From: Alteromonas marina
Lineage (GTDB): Bacteria > Pseudomonadota > Gammaproteobacteria > Enterobacterales > Alteromonadaceae
DNA length: 64,000 nt
Direction of reading: 5' to 3'
Assembly: GCF_000808575.1 (NCBI RefSeq)
Contig: NZ_JWLW01000012.1
Coordinates: 1-64,000, forward strand
Both the position numbers and the translations under genes were made by a program. The notes beneath the pieces were generated by a model. It saw only the letters and a program-made list of their open reading frames with translations. It had not been told where the DNA came from and did not search any database. Of the stretch, positions 1 through 10,000 are shown one piece after another (within the stretch, counting starts at the first letter, position 1; each line of letters starts with the position of its first letter).

Positions 1-48
1 GGCATTAGCCCGAAGGCTCTCTTTTCATTTCGGTAAATTTACACCCGT

Positions 49-1626
49 TTATTCCCACTCAATTGTAGCAGGTGGCTTACCAGAAATGTCGTAAACCACA
101 CGGCTAATGCCATCGATTTCATTGATAATGCGATTCGACACTTTACCTAGGAAGTCGTAGGGTAAGTGAGCCCAGTGAGCCGTCATAAAGTCGATAGTCT
201 CTACTGCGCGAAGGCTTACCACCCAGTCGTATTTACGCGCATCACCCATTACGCCTACTGAGCGCACTGGAAGGAATACGGTAAACGCTTGGCTTACTTT
301 TTGGTATAGATCAGCTGCATATAGCTCTTCAATGAAGATAGCGTCAGCGCGACGCAGTAAGTCGCAATATTCTTTCTTAATTTCACCAAGTACACGAACA
401 CCTAGACCCGGACCAGGGAACGGGTGACGGTAAAGCATGTCGTACGGTAAACCTAGCTCAAGGCCGATTTTGCGTACTTCGTCTTTAAAGAGTTCACGCA
501 GTGGCTCAACAAGGCCTAGCTCCATATCTTCTGGAAGGCCGCCCACGTTGTGGTGCGATTTGATTACGTGCGCTTTACCGGTTGCAGAACCTGCAGACTC
601 GATAACGTCTGGGTAGATGGTGCCTTGCGCTAACCACTTCGCGTTTTGACGCTTGCCCGCTTCTTCGTCAAATACACGAACAAACTCATTACCAATAGCT
701 TTACGTTTCAGCTCAGGGTCTTCTATACCTTTTAGGCGATCAAGGAAACGCTCTTCAGCGTCTACACGGATAATGTTAAGCCCGAAGTGGTCACCAAACA
801 TTTCCATAACCTGATCAGCTTCATTTAAACGAAGCAGGCCATTATCTACAAACACACAGGTAAGTTTGTCGCCGATCGCACGGTGAAGCAGCATGGCTGT
901 TACTGAAGAATCTACGCCGCCTGAAAGGCCAAGGATGACTTCTTCATCACCCACTTTCTCTTTTATACGCTCAATGGCGTCGTCAATAATGGCGCCTGCT
1001 GTCCACAGTTTTTCACACTTACAGATATCCATGACAAAGTGCGTCAATAGACGCATGCCTTGGCGAGTGTGAGTCACTTCAGGGTGGAACTGCACGCCAT
1101 AGAATTGCTTCTCTGCGTTATACATTGCCGCATGTGGGCATGAAGCAGTTTGCGCGATGGTTTCAAAACCTTCAGGAATAGCAGCCACTTTATCGCCGTG
1201 GCTCATCCATACGTCAAGCAGCGCCGCGCCGTTATCACCTATGGCATCTTCAATTTTATCTAGCAGCGGGCTTGGCTTTATCACTTCTACTTGCGCATAA
1301 CCAAATTCACGCTTGTCAGAACCCAGTACGCCACCACCTAGCTGTTGTGCCATGGTTTGCATGCCATAACACACGCCTAGCACTGGCACGCCGGCTTCAA
1401 ATACGTACTCTGGCGCACGTGGTGAGCCTTCTTCAGTTACTGACTCTGGGCCACCTGACAGAATAATCCCTTGTGGATTAAACTCGCGGATTTGCTCTTC
1501 AGTTACATCCCAAGCCCAAAGCTCACAGTAAACGCCAATTTCGCGAACACGACGTGCTATCAACTGCGTGTATTGCGAGCCAAAATCCAAAATAAGTATG
1601 CGTTGGTCGTGGATATTTGTGGTCAT
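49..1626 (-). CDS. guaA: GMP synthase (glutamine-hydrolysing)
   Basis: GMP synthase converts XMP to GMP with ATP and glutamine, the last step of de novo GMP synthesis in the cytosol. The 525-residue protein has the family's usual length. The N-terminal class I glutamine amidotransferase domain (about 1-200) shows the triad Cys86 (GVCYGMQ), His181 and Glu183 (FHPEV). The ATP-pyrophosphatase domain carries the P-loop LSGGVDSS at 234-241, and the C-terminal dimerisation domain ends in the conserved PPATIEWE. It lies 70 bp downstream of guaB on the same strand, so the two probably form a guaBA operon, with a possible attenuating hairpin between them. Nothing is missing; the identification is near certain. 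Confidence 0.98.
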   Translation of the reverse strand: MTTNIHDQRILILDFGSQYTQLIARRVREIGVYCELWAWDVTEEQIREFNPQGIILSGGPESVTEEGSPRAPEYVFEAGVPVLGVCYGMQTMAQQLGGGVLGSDKREFGYAQVEVIKPSPLLDKIEDAIGDNGAALLDVWMSHGDKVAAIPEGFETIAQTASCPHAAMYNAEKQFYGVQFHPEVTHTRQGMRLLTHFVMDICKCEKLWTAGAIIDDAIERIKEKVGDEEVILGLSGGVDSSVTAMLLHRAIGDKLTCVFVDNGLLRLNEADQVMEMFGDHFGLNIIRVDAEERFLDRLKGIEDPELKRKAIGNEFVRVFDEEAGKRQNAKWLAQGTIYPDVIESAGSATGKAHVIKSHHNVGGLPEDMELGLVEPLRELFKDEVRKIGLELGLPYDMLYRHPFPGPGLGVRVLGEIKKEYCDLLRRADAIFIEELYAADLYQKVSQAFTVFLPVRSVGVMGDARKYDWVVSLRAVETIDFMTAHWAHLPYDFLGKVSNRIINEIDGISRVVYDISGKPPATIEWE

Positions 1627-1659
1627 GTTTTATTTTTACCCGTTAAATAAAAGAACAAA

Positions 1660-1678
1660 GGCTGGTGTAGTACCAGCC
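1660..1678 (-). terminator. Hairpin between guaB and guaA, possible attenuator
   Basis: A perfect 7-bp stem, GGCTGGT at 1660-1666 and ACCAGCC at 1672-1678, with a 5-nt loop. On the minus strand it is followed by a T-rich stretch (TTTGTTCTTTT). It lies between guaB and guaA, so it may partly terminate or stabilise the guaB part of the transcript. The T-tract is interrupted, so full termination is doubtful. Confidence 0.45.
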
Positions 1679-1696
1679 TCGCAGTCGTCGGTCGCC

Positions 1697-3166
1697 TTAA
1701 CCTAAACGGTAGTTTGGCGCTTCTTTGGTAATGCTTACATCGTGTACGTGACTCTCGCCCATTCCGGCTGAAGTTACGCGCACAAATTGAGCCTTGGTAT
1801 TGAGCTCTTCAATGGTGGCGCAGCCCGTTAAGCCCATGGCTGAGCGCAAGCCGCCCATTTGCTGATGGATAATATTAGCAATTGGACCTTTGTACGCTAC
1901 GCGGCCTTCAATACCTTCTGGTACCAATTTCTCAGCGTTATCAGAATCTTGGAAGTAACGGTCTGACGAACCGTGGCTTTGATCCATAGCGCCTAGTGAA
2001 CCCATACCGCGATATGACTTGTAATAACGGCCTTGGAAAAGTTCTACTTCCCCTGGCGCTTCTTCAGTACCTGCTAGCATGCTGCCAACCATTACGCAGC
2101 TTGCGCCAGCAGCCAACGCCTTAGCAATGTCACCCGAAAAACGAATACCGCCGTCAGCGATAACTGGAATGTCAGTATCTTTCAGCGCTTCTACTGCATC
2201 TGATACCGCAGTAATTTGAGGCACACCGCATCCGGTTACGATACGAGTAGTACAAATTGAACCAGGGCCAATACCCACTTTAACAGCATCTACGCCGGCT
2301 TCGGCAAGTGCTTTCGCGCCATCGCCCGTTGCAACGTTACCCGCAATAATTTGTACATCGGGATAATCAGCACGTACTTTCTTAACACGGTCAATAACGC
2401 CTTGTGAGTGACCGTGAGAGGTATCGATAAGTAGAACGTCAACGCCTGCATCTACAAGTAGTGCAATACGTTCGTCAGTACCTGGGCCAACGCTTACCGC
2501 AGCACCAACACGTAGGCGACCAAGCGAGTCTTTACATGCGTTAGGCTTGTTTTCTGCTTTCTGGAAGTCTTTAACAGTAATAAGGCCTGTAAGCTTAAAC
2601 GCGTCGTCGACAACAAGAATTTTTTCAATGCGGTGTTCGTGCATAAGGTCTAACACCACATCAGAGCTTGCACCTTCTTTTACGGTAACCAGATCATCCT
2701 TACCGGTCATTACGTTTCTAATAGGCAAATTCAAACGCTTTTCAAAGCGAAGATCGCGGCCTGTCACAATACCAATTAGGTTATTATCTTTGTCAGTCAC
2801 CGGGAAGCCAGAGTAACCAAGACGCTTAGAAAGCGCGATAACTTCACCAATGGTCGCATTCTCTTCAACCGTTACCGGGTCAGATACCACACCACTTTCG
2901 TATTTCTTAACTTCACGTACGTGTTTGGCTTGCTCTTCGGGCTTCATGTTTTTATGAATGAAACCAATACCACCCTCTTGGGCTAGCGCAATAGCTAGAC
3001 GGGCTTCAGAAACCGTGTCCATGGCAGCAGACACCATTGGAATATTTAACGTTACACCACGCGTAAGGCGTGTTTGTAAGTTGGCTGTGTGAGGGAGGAC
3101 GGTCGAGTGGCCGGGAACCAGCAACACATCGTCGAACGTCAGGGCTTCTTGGATGATACGTAGCAT
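1697..3166 (-). CDS. guaB: Inosine-5'-monophosphate dehydrogenase
   Basis: IMP dehydrogenase oxidises IMP to XMP with NAD+, the first committed step to GMP. I chose the ATG at 3166, giving 489 residues, because the typical IMPDH N-terminus [16 protein letters not shown] begins there. The frame stays open for another 115 codons upstream, but that part has no IMPDH character and would run into xseA. The protein has the (beta/alpha)8 barrel interrupted by a CBS-domain pair at about 90-205. The catalytic loop GPGSICTTR places Cys305 at the usual residue. The mobile flap and C-terminus ([10 protein letters not shown]) are intact. It is divergent from xseA, with a clear promoter at 3206-3234, and is followed by guaA. 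Confidence 0.98.
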   Translation of the reverse strand: MLRIIQEALTFDDVLLVPGHSTVLPHTANLQTRLTRGVTLNIPMVSAAMDTVSEARLAIALAQEGGIGFIHKNMKPEEQAKHVREVKKYESGVVSDPVTVEENATIGEVIALSKRLGYSGFPVTDKDNNLIGIVTGRDLRFEKRLNLPIRNVMTGKDDLVTVKEGASSDVVLDLMHEHRIEKILVVDDAFKLTGLITVKDFQKAENKPNACKDSLGRLRVGAAVSVGPGTDERIALLVDAGVDVLLIDTSHGHSQGVIDRVKKVRADYPDVQIIAGNVATGDGAKALAEAGVDAVKVGIGPGSICTTRIVTGCGVPQITAVSDAVEALKDTDIPVIADGGIRFSGDIAKALAAGASCVMVGSMLAGTEEAPGEVELFQGRYYKSYRGMGSLGAMDQSHGSSDRYFQDSDNAEKLVPEGIEGRVAYKGPIANIIHQQMGGLRSAMGLTGCATIEELNTKAQFVRVTSAGMGESHVHDVSITKEAPNYRLG

Positions 3167-3193
3167 GCAACAACACCTATTCAGTTGAGGGTT

Positions 3194-3234
3194 AATTGCG
3201 GCGCAATTGTAGTGTTTTTTAGTTTTCAGGTAAA
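3194..3234 (-). promoter_or_regulatory. guaB promoter with overlapping palindrome
   Basis: On the minus strand there is a -35-like TTTACC (complement of 3229-3234), a 17-nt spacer and a -10 TACAAT (complement of 3206-3211). The predicted transcription start falls near 3199. A perfect 15-bp dyad, AATTGCGGCGCAATT at 3194-3208, overlaps the -10 and the start, the expected place for a repressor site. It does not resemble the E. coli PurR consensus, so the binding protein is unknown. Confidence 0.6.
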
Positions 3235-3266
3235 CTCTAAATGTATTAAACCCAGTGATTTTTTTT

Positions 3267-4619
3267 ATGTTTACAAATTCGCCATCTACGTCTCGACAAA
3301 TTTTAACAGTTACCAAGCTAAATCGCTTAGCCAGAACCGTACTGGAAGGCGAAATTGGCCTTATTTGGCTATCGGCTGAAATATCAAACTTTGTGGCAGC
3401 CGCATCAGGGCATTGGTATTTCACGCTGAAGGACAACAAAGCCCAAGTTCGCGCGGCCATGTTCAAGGGATCAAACCGCAATGTTCGCATTCGCCCTAAA
3501 GAAGGCGACAAAATTTTAGTGCGAGCGTCGGTTGGCCTTTACGAAGCACGCGGCGACTATCAACTGGTTGTCGAACACATGGAAAGCGATGGCGAAGGTG
3601 CGCTTAAGCAAGCGTTCGAAGCCCTAAAGTTCAAACTCAACAATGAAGGCTTGTTCGATACTGCTAACAAGCGAGCGCTACCTGAACGCATTAATCGCAT
3701 CGGCGTAATAACTTCATCAAGCGGTGCAGCGCTTCACGATGTATTAAGTGTATTAAAACGACGCAGCCCACAAACCGAAATCATTGTTTATCCGTCGATG
3801 GTTCAGGGTGAAACCGCACCTTTACAGTTAATTAATGCGTTGAGAACGGCTAACCGCCGCGCAGAAGTGGATGTGCTGTTACTTACGCGAGGCGGCGGTT
3901 CATTAGAAGACTTGTGGTGTTTTAATGATGAAAGCTTGGCAAGAGAAGTCGCTGCAAGTGCCCTTCCCATAGTTAGCGCCGTAGGCCATGAGGTAGACTT
4001 CACCATTAGTGACTTCGTCGCCGATGTTCGCGCCCCTACCCCATCTGCTGCTGCCGAAATCTTAAGTCAGGATTCTGCCGCTCTTTACCAAACGCTAAGT
4101 CAGCAAAAACAGCGCTTAGCAAGGGCAATACATCAGTACCTTCAAACGAGTAAACAACAGCTTGTTTTAAAGAAACAACGGCTAAATGCGTTGCATCCAC
4201 AAAGCCGCATCCAATCGCAGTGGCAAACGTTAGACAGACTACAACTTCGTTTAGCGCATAAGATGCAAAACGACTTGGCAAAAGCAGAGAAGCGATTACA
4301 AGGTCTTGATTACAGGCTAAACAAACAATCGCCATCAGCAAACGTGGCGCGTGCAAAAGACAAACTGAATTACGCTAGCACCAAGCTCTTATCAAGCATG
4401 AATACACTCATTAGAAGCAAAAAAAATGAACTTGGTGGTAAGGTTAGCCTCTTACAATCCGTAAGTCCTCTTTCAACGCTCGCCCGTGGTTACAGCATTA
4501 CTTTGTCCGACAAAGCAGCCATTAATAGCGTGAATAAAGTAAATGTAGGTGATGAGATAAAATCTCGGGTGACTGACGGAGAAATAACCAGTACAGTGAC
4601 ACACATTCAACGGCAATAG
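3267..4619 (+). CDS. xseA: Exodeoxyribonuclease VII large subunit
   Basis: This is the large, catalytic subunit of exonuclease VII, which with XseB degrades single-stranded DNA in mismatch repair and after DNA damage. The N-terminal OB-fold ([19 protein letters not shown], then ISNF and [10 protein letters not shown]) is followed by the catalytic core with [54 protein letters not shown] long coiled-coil helical region comes next, and the C-terminal motif [13 protein letters not shown] prefer the ATG at 3267 (450 residues); a GTG four codons upstream at 3255 is also possible. Eight T residues sit directly before the ATG and no strong Shine-Dalgarno sequence is visible. It diverges from guaB, as in E. 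coli, and is followed 15 bp later by a secreted-protein gene. Confidence 0.96.
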   Translation: MFTNSPSTSRQILTVTKLNRLARTVLEGEIGLIWLSAEISNFVAAASGHWYFTLKDNKAQVRAAMFKGSNRNVRIRPKEGDKILVRASVGLYEARGDYQLVVEHMESDGEGALKQAFEALKFKLNNEGLFDTANKRALPERINRIGVITSSSGAALHDVLSVLKRRSPQTEIIVYPSMVQGETAPLQLINALRTANRRAEVDVLLLTRGGGSLEDLWCFNDESLAREVAASALPIVSAVGHEVDFTISDFVADVRAPTPSAAAEILSQDSAALYQTLSQQKQRLARAIHQYLQTSKQQLVLKKQRLNALHPQSRIQSQWQTLDRLQLRLAHKMQNDLAKAEKRLQGLDYRLNKQSPSANVARAKDKLNYASTKLLSSMNTLIRSKKNELGGKVSLLQSVSPLSTLARGYSITLSDKAAINSVNKVNVGDEIKSRVTDGEITSTVTHIQRQ

Positions 4620-4634
4620 GTAGCCTTAAGTATT

Positions 4635-5792
4635 ATGCCCGTTCATGTAAACGCGTTTTCCTTTTCCAGTATTTACCAGCGGGCCTGTGCATTTTGGAGC
4701 CTAAAGTCACAGCGGTTCGCTGTATCAAAAATTTTGACACCTTTGTGCGTTTTTGTACTATTACTAGTGCCTGACTTCACCTTTGCTTCTATGGTCAATC
4801 AACCTGTCTCTGTTTTTTCAACCTACCCAAGCGAGACGTTACTCAGGGCTTGTGGAGCCCAGCGAGCATTAAGCGAAGCTAATTCTTCTCAATCCACTAA
4901 TTTGTGTTTTGAAGATGCTATTTCGCCCGACAGCTTTATTAAACTCCTAAGCGAATCAGGAGAATTCAGTCATTTGTTTCCTTATGGCGAAGGAAACGAC
5001 TACGAACTATTGATTGCTAACGTTGGCGCAGCGCCTGGCATGCATCGACAGCACGCAAAACAATTTGCAGAATTCACTCTACAATGGCGAGGGATAGAAA
5101 TTGACTCATCTTCATTTGATGCCAGTGCTCTAGAAAACACAGATGTGAAAACGGAAACCGCTTTAGCCGAGGAAGAAGCGCAATCGTTGATTGCCCGCTG
5201 GATTCAACATGCCAAAAACTCTGGATTATTTACCAGCCAGTTTTTGTTCGATGCGCTAGAAGCTAGCGACTATAAGGGTGGATTACAGGTACCAAACGCC
5301 ATTGGCGACTTCACTAAATTAGATACTCAGTTATATCCAGACCCGTTTAACGGCGCAATTACTCGCTATATACACCCTGAGTTTGAAGATGCGCTCGTTG
5401 ATGTCACCGTATATCCCTTTTTAGATCAGCTTTCTTCAGATGAAAACGAGCTACTTCCTAAGCAACTAGAAAGTGATCTGCAAAGAGCTAGTGCTACAGC
5501 CGATTTACAGCAGTTAACTTTGTCTCAAATCAGTCCAGCCTCACGCTACGAGGTTAACAGCGCATTAAGAGGATGGAGATTGGGGCTGAGCGCGACATCT
5601 GAAACATCACCAACAATTTACGCGACAACCTATGTCTTTAAGCTACAAGATAAAATCGTAAAAGTGTCTACGACTTTTCCTCCTGACTTTTCAGACAACA
5701 TTGTCAATCAATTGATTGTTAACGTAGAAGTTCCGCAAGAGTCTGAAATGATGAAAAAGGTTCGCTCTCTGCTTTTGGAAAGAGCGCGTTAA
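4635..5792 (+). CDS. Secreted protein of unknown function
   Basis: I do not recognise this 385-residue protein. It begins with a charged segment, followed at about residues 30-51 by a hydrophobic stretch (ILTPLCVFVLLLVPDFTFA) that looks like a Sec signal peptide with cleavage near FAS. The mature part is acidic, has few cysteines and shows no motif I can name. It starts 15 bp after xseA on the same strand, so the two are probably cotranscribed, but no functional link is evident. The stop codon overlaps the end of the convergent small ORF at 5789. A periplasmic or envelope role is an inference from the signal peptide only. Confidence 0.8.
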   Translation: MPVHVNAFSFSSIYQRACAFWSLKSQRFAVSKILTPLCVFVLLLVPDFTFASMVNQPVSVFSTYPSETLLRACGAQRALSEANSSQSTNLCFEDAISPDSFIKLLSESGEFSHLFPYGEGNDYELLIANVGAAPGMHRQHAKQFAEFTLQWRGIEIDSSSFDASALENTDVKTETALAEEEAQSLIARWIQHAKNSGLFTSQFLFDALEASDYKGGLQVPNAIGDFTKLDTQLYPDPFNGAITRYIHPEFEDALVDVTVYPFLDQLSSDENELLPKQLESDLQRASATADLQQLTLSQISPASRYEVNSALRGWRLGLSATSETSPTIYATTYVFKLQDKIVKVSTTFPPDFSDNIVNQLIVNVEVPQESEMMKKVRSLLLERAR

Positions 5793-5968
5793 GCTTTTTT
5801 CGCAGAACGTCGTTTAACTAGCGGCAAACTCAACGTTGGCTTTTCTTCTGTTTTGGCGGTGAGAATATATACTTTTTGCTGCTCTTTTGGTTTATACCTA
5901 TCAAACCAGTTATACATTTGATTTTTTTGAAGTGGTGAGGCGACTTTAACCAATTTTTCTACTGACAC
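5789..5968 (-). CDS. Small basic protein, hypothetical
   Basis: A possible 59-residue lysine-rich protein ending in PLVKRRSAKKA. I chose GTG at 5968 because a good ribosome-binding site (GGGAG, five bases before the start) precedes it; the frame also allows TTG at 5980, which lies inside that site. It shares its last bases with the convergent gene ending at 5792. The composition (many Lys and Gln, an aromatic YNWFDRY patch) suits a small nucleic-acid-binding protein, but no family is recognised. The Shine-Dalgarno sequence is the main evidence that it is translated. Confidence 0.45.
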   Translation of the reverse strand: MSVEKLVKVASPLQKNQMYNWFDRYKPKEQQKVYILTAKTEEKPTLSLPLVKRRSAKKA

Positions 5969-6326
5969 TTTATCTCCCAAAACACTGCTGGCTGCCTGCT
6001 AAACAGTTAGTGTCTGCAAAAACAGCTCCAAATTTCACATTCGTGGTAACCTCCCGAATTCAAAGGTACGTACCTATAAATGACTGAATATGTGAACTAA
6101 GAGAAAGTGGGAATAGCAGGAAAAGAATACAACCTAAGTGTAATAATGACCTAGCAGATTAAATCAAGAAAACCGTAGAGTTGAATACGACTGGCAAAAT
6201 GCAATTCACGCTACAGCGAGTCTAATTGGGGATTTCATCATGCCACAATAGTGGGGAAATTGAGTAGTGTAAAAGCATGGACGCTATCGCCACTTGGTCA
6301 GAAATAGCGCCCTATCCTTAAAAAGG
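5969..6326. other. Intergenic region without a gene
   Basis: No open frame, RNA gene or clear promoter is visible here. The one notable element is a perfect 12-bp palindrome, AGGTACGTACCT at 6064-6075. Upstream signals for the small minus-strand ORF and the 3' end of der must lie here, but I cannot place them. Confidence 0.5.
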
Positions 6327-7772
6327 CTACTTTTTATCTTTGTAGTAAGACATCATACGGCGACGCTTGCGCTGCTGCGCTAAGGTTAAATTAGCCTTTT
6401 TACCTTCAAACGGGTTGTTGCCTTCTCTGAACTCTATTTTGATAGGCGTACCCATAATTTCTAGCGCTTTTCTGAAATAATTCATCAAGAAACGTTTGTA
6501 CGAGCTTGGTAAGTCATCCACTTGGTTACCGTGAATAACGATAACCGGTGGGTTATAACCGCCTGCGTGGGCATATTTCATTTTCACTCGACGACCGCGT
6601 ACAAGTGGCGGCTGATGGTCATCCTGCGCCATTTCCATAATTTGCGTGAGCAGAGCAGTATTAATACGCTTAGTCGCACTCATATACGCTTCTTGCACAG
6701 ACTCAAATAGGTTGCCCACACCAGAGCCATGAAGCGCGGATATAAAGTGAATTCTTGCGAAATCTATGAAGCCTAGACGGCGGTCCATCTCTCGCTTGAT
6801 ATCATCCTTAACATCTGTACTCAACCCATCCCATTTGTTTACGGCCACAACCAAAGAGCGCCCTGAATTGAGGACAAACCCGAGTAAACTCAAGTCTTGA
6901 TCGGTAATGCCTTCTCTGGCATCAATAACCAATAGTACTACGTTAGCTTCTTCAATGGCCTGAAGGGTTTTAACAATAGAAAACTTCTCTACCGCTTCAC
7001 TGATCTTTCTGCGTTTTCTTACACCCGCGGTATCAATTAGGATATATTCTCGCTCATCCCTTTCCATTGGAATGTACACGCTGTCTCGGGTGGTGCCAGG
7101 CATGTCGAATACCACCACGCGCTCTTCACCAAGAATGCGGTTCGTTAGTGTCGACTTACCTACATTGGGTTTACCTACGATAGCAAGTTTGATAGGCAGC
7201 GCTTGTAAGCGCTGACGCTGTGTTTCAGCATCCTCTTCTTCCTCAGGTTCCTCGTCGACAATCTCCATGTCAGGAAAGTCAGTTTCCAGCGGTTTTAGGG
7301 CATCTTGTAACAACTGACTAACGCCGCGACCATGGGCCGCTGCAATTTGCTTTATTTCACCTAAACCTAACGAGTAGAATTCTGCGCTTTCGCTATCGCC
7401 ATCAATGCCGTCAACTTTGTTCGCAACCACAAATACTTTTTTGTTTATGCGTCTTAAGTGATCAGCAATTCCCTGATCAGCCGGCAACATACCTGCTCTA
7501 GCGTCAACCAGAAATAAAACGACATCAGCCTCTTCAATCGCCAACAAAGACTGCTGTGCCATTTCAGCATCAATACCCTCTTCATCACCTGTAATACCGC
7601 CGGTATCAACAACAATAAACTGGCGCTTTTCAAACTTCGCTTGGCCGTATTTACGGTCGCGAGTTAACCCTGGGTAGTCTGCAACTAGTGCATCTCGGGT
7701 ATTGGTAAGGCGATTAAACAAGGTTGATTTGCCAACATTAGGGCGGCCAACCAAAGCAACAACGGGTAACAT
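6327..7772 (-). CDS. der: Ribosome-associated GTPase Der (EngA)
   Basis: Der is a tandem-domain GTPase needed for maturation of the 50S ribosomal subunit. The first G domain has the P-loop GRPNVGKS at 9-16, DTGG and NKVD at 118-121. The second has GKPNVGKS at 200-207, DTAG and NKWD at 312-315. An acidic linker (about 172-186) joins them, and a KH-like domain fills the C-terminus with a basic tail. The 481 residues match the family. It is last in the conserved order ndk-rlmN-pilW-rodZ-ispG-hisS-yfgM-bamB-der, but a terminator after bamB and 291 bp of spacing suggest that it has its own promoter. Confidence 0.98.
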   Translation of the reverse strand: MLPVVALVGRPNVGKSTLFNRLTNTRDALVADYPGLTRDRKYGQAKFEKRQFIVVDTGGITGDEEGIDAEMAQQSLLAIEEADVVLFLVDARAGMLPADQGIADHLRRINKKVFVVANKVDGIDGDSESAEFYSLGLGEIKQIAAAHGRGVSQLLQDALKPLETDFPDMEIVDEEPEEEEDAETQRQRLQALPIKLAIVGKPNVGKSTLTNRILGEERVVVFDMPGTTRDSVYIPMERDEREYILIDTAGVRKRRKISEAVEKFSIVKTLQAIEEANVVLLVIDAREGITDQDLSLLGFVLNSGRSLVVAVNKWDGLSTDVKDDIKREMDRRLGFIDFARIHFISALHGSGVGNLFESVQEAYMSATKRINTALLTQIMEMAQDDHQPPLVRGRRVKMKYAHAGGYNPPVIVIHGNQVDDLPSSYKRFLMNYFRKALEIMGTPIKIEFREGNNPFEGKKANLTLAQQRKRRRMMSYYKDKK

Positions 7773-8002
7773 TTATCAGATCCTAGGGGTCATGAAAGCG
7801 AAAAAAGCACAAGCCACATACACCATGTACTACAAATTACGTCTGGAATATTCTTTCTCTAACGATAGGTGATTAGTTATGAGGCTCTTGAGAATAGGCG
7901 CATTATACCTTGTTCACTACCTAATACCAATGAGTTCAGTTCGACGAAGAATGAACACTCTTCGTTGCGATGTTATGCCCAGCGATAAGTGAAACAAGTT
8001 AT

Positions 8003-8039
8003 AAAAAAGGCGTTACAAATTCTACTTGTAACGCCTTTT
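8003..8039 (-). terminator. Rho-independent terminator after bamB
   Basis: A perfect 14-bp stem, AAAAGGCGTTACAA at 8005-8018 with TTGTAACGCCTTTT at 8026-8039 and a 7-nt loop. On the minus strand it is followed by six T. It lies just past the bamB stop codon and separates the bamB transcript from der. Confidence 0.88.
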
Positions 8040-8063
8040 GGAAATTGAAATGTCGCTATACCA

Positions 8064-9323
8064 CTAATTCGGTATACGTACTGACACTATTTCGCCACTT
8101 CTGGTCACTGCAATGACATTACCGTCAACGTTAACTGGTGCTGCAAAAATAGCATCATCTTCATCATCGCCACCTACGTCTAACCGAGCAACGACTTTTC
8201 CAGATTCTTGCTCAATCCAGTGTAAAAAGCCCCAGTTATCGCCCACAACAACGTACTCTCCCACCGGGGTAGCAGCTGTTAGCGAACGTTTTTTAAGTAA
8301 ACCTTGAGACCACAATTCTACGCCGTTACGTCTATCAAGGGCATATATGTTAGAGTTGTTGTCTACGACAAAAATTTTGTTTCCATCGATATTCAGATTG
8401 CGAAACGATGCGTATTCACGTTTCCAAATAACGCGACCTGAACGAAGCTCTACTGCTGCCAAGGTGCCATTATATGAGACTGTATAAATCGTACCGCCAT
8501 AAAGCACCGGCGTAGTATCGATATCAACAATACGTTCTAGCTCTGTTGCACCAGAAGGCGTTGCAATTACTGTTTCCCATGCAAGTACGCCGGTTTCGAT
8601 AAGGTTTACTTGAATCTTACCTGTCGGGGTACCCACGATAGCGCCACCATTAGACGCAATTGGGCCAGAGATGCCGCGTAGTGTTAGCGGGGGCGTGTCA
8701 CCCTCGTGTCGCCACATTTGCTCTCCGGTACGGGTATTAAAACCAAACAAGCTGCCTGCACCGGTATTAACAACAAGAATACCTTCATCTGCAGCCGGCG
8801 CAGCTAAAATTTCTCCCGGTACCGTCGCTTCCCACACAAGCTCGCCGGTTTCAGCGTCCATTGCAGCAACGTACCCGTTTTCTGTACCAATAAATACGTG
8901 TCTATCTGCAACAGAAATACCGCCAATACGCGCGGTTTCACCACTACGCCAAAGTTTAGTTACCGAACTTAACATGCCTTCTGAACGAAACTGTGCGAAA
9001 TCTTTTTCCCACAATACTTTTCCTGTTTCCGGCTCCATCGCGACAACCACACCGTGGCGGTCGGCGGCGAAAAGCTTGTTGTAAGCATACACAGGACGAA
9101 GGCGAGAGAAGTAGCGGTCAACGCCATCACCAATATCACGGTCCCATACCAATTCAGGCGTAAACTTAGCCTCAATAGGCTTTAAACGACGAATTTCTAA
9201 TTCCTCGTCATCTGCAAACCAGTCTGAAATAGTAGAGCAGCCAGACATTGTGATAGACACTGCCAGTGCTATACCTATCGTGCGAGCGAATCGACCTTTA
9301 CGGCCACACGTGTTGTGAAACAA
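8064..9323 (-). CDS. bamB: Outer-membrane assembly lipoprotein BamB
   Basis: BamB is a lipoprotein of the BAM complex, which folds beta-barrel proteins into the outer membrane. The N-terminus is a lipoprotein signal with the lipobox TMSGC and the lipidated Cys at residue 29. The rest is a PQQ-like eight-bladed beta-propeller with repeated blades such as VVAMEPETGKVLWEK, YVAAMDAETGELVWEA and IYALDRRNGVELWSQ. The 419 residues are normal, slightly longer than the E. coli protein. It follows yfgM by 44 bp, as in E. coli, and ends at a strong terminator. Confidence 0.96.
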   Translation of the reverse strand: MFHNTCGRKGRFARTIGIALAVSITMSGCSTISDWFADDEELEIRRLKPIEAKFTPELVWDRDIGDGVDRYFSRLRPVYAYNKLFAADRHGVVVAMEPETGKVLWEKDFAQFRSEGMLSSVTKLWRSGETARIGGISVADRHVFIGTENGYVAAMDAETGELVWEATVPGEILAAPAADEGILVVNTGAGSLFGFNTRTGEQMWRHEGDTPPLTLRGISGPIASNGGAIVGTPTGKIQVNLIETGVLAWETVIATPSGATELERIVDIDTTPVLYGGTIYTVSYNGTLAAVELRSGRVIWKREYASFRNLNIDGNKIFVVDNNSNIYALDRRNGVELWSQGLLKKRSLTAATPVGEYVVVGDNWGFLHWIEQESGKVVARLDVGGDDEDDAIFAAPVNVDGNVIAVTRSGEIVSVRIPN

Positions 9324-9367
9324 ATTGCGTACCTCTTTATTATTTATACCAGCCCTAAGGCTTTCGC

Positions 9368-9988
9368 TTATTGCGCAGCAGATACCGACAGGTTATCTAG
9401 CTTCATTTGTAAAAGCGGATTGTTGGCATTTTTTTCTAACGCATTTGAATAAGCCAAGCGAGCATCATCAAACTTGCCTTGTTTTTGATAAACATCGCCT
9501 TTTAATTCAGAAACTTCTGCTGAAAATGCGTCATTTGTTACATTGCTAAGCGTAGACAACGCCGCGTCCAGCTGGTTCATTTCAATTTGCACACGCGATA
9601 AACGAAGTGACGCAAGCACTTTCAATTCATCATTTTCGGCAAAAGTTACAACGCTATTTAGGTGAGAAGCTGCAGCATCTAAATCACCGGCATCTACCGC
9701 TTGCTTAGCAGCAAGAAGGCTGGCAATGCTTGCGTAGCCGCTGTCTTTATTCTCTTCTATGAAGGCCTTAACCTTGGCTTCACTATCTTCTGTACCAAAT
9801 GTTTCAACAGCATTTTGGTACGCTACCGATGCTGCTTCTTTATTTTCAATCTGCGCTTCGGAATACGCTCTCCAGCCCCACAGGCCACCTAGACCAAGCG
9901 CTGCACCGACAATAATTGCAGTACCGTGCTCTTTCCAAAAACGTTTAATCGCTTCTACTTGTTGTTCTTCTGTTGCGAACTGTTCCAT
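9368..9988 (-). CDS. yfgM: YfgM-family SecYEG-associated TPR protein
   Basis: YfgM is an inner-membrane protein that sits at the SecYEG translocon with PpiD and helps hand over periplasmic proteins. The 206-residue protein has a short cytoplasmic N-terminus (EEQQVEAIKRFWKEHG), one transmembrane segment at about 23-39 (TAIIVGAALGLGGLWGW) and a periplasmic TPR-like domain ending with a canonical repeat (GKFDDARLAYSNALEKNANNP). It lies between hisS (12 bp upstream) and bamB, the same context as in E. coli. Confidence 0.93.
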   Translation of the reverse strand: MEQFATEEQQVEAIKRFWKEHGTAIIVGAALGLGGLWGWRAYSEAQIENKEAASVAYQNAVETFGTEDSEAKVKAFIEENKDSGYASIASLLAAKQAVDAGDLDAAASHLNSVVTFAENDELKVLASLRLSRVQIEMNQLDAALSTLSNVTNDAFSAEVSELKGDVYQKQGKFDDARLAYSNALEKNANNPLLQMKLDNLSVSAAQ

Positions 9989-10000
9989 GATGTCCTCTTT

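Noticed and set aside
3167..3511. 115-codon N-terminal extension of guaB
   Set aside because: The added residues do not resemble IMP dehydrogenase, and the extension would cover the promoter region and the xseA start. The start at 3166 gives the standard length and N-terminus.
4036..4356. 106-codon open frame antisense to xseA
   Set aside because: It lies wholly inside xseA on the other strand and has no ribosome-binding site or family character.
8671..9084. 137-codon plus-strand frame opposite bamB
   Set aside because: It mirrors the repetitive propeller-coding sequence of bamB and has no independent start signals.
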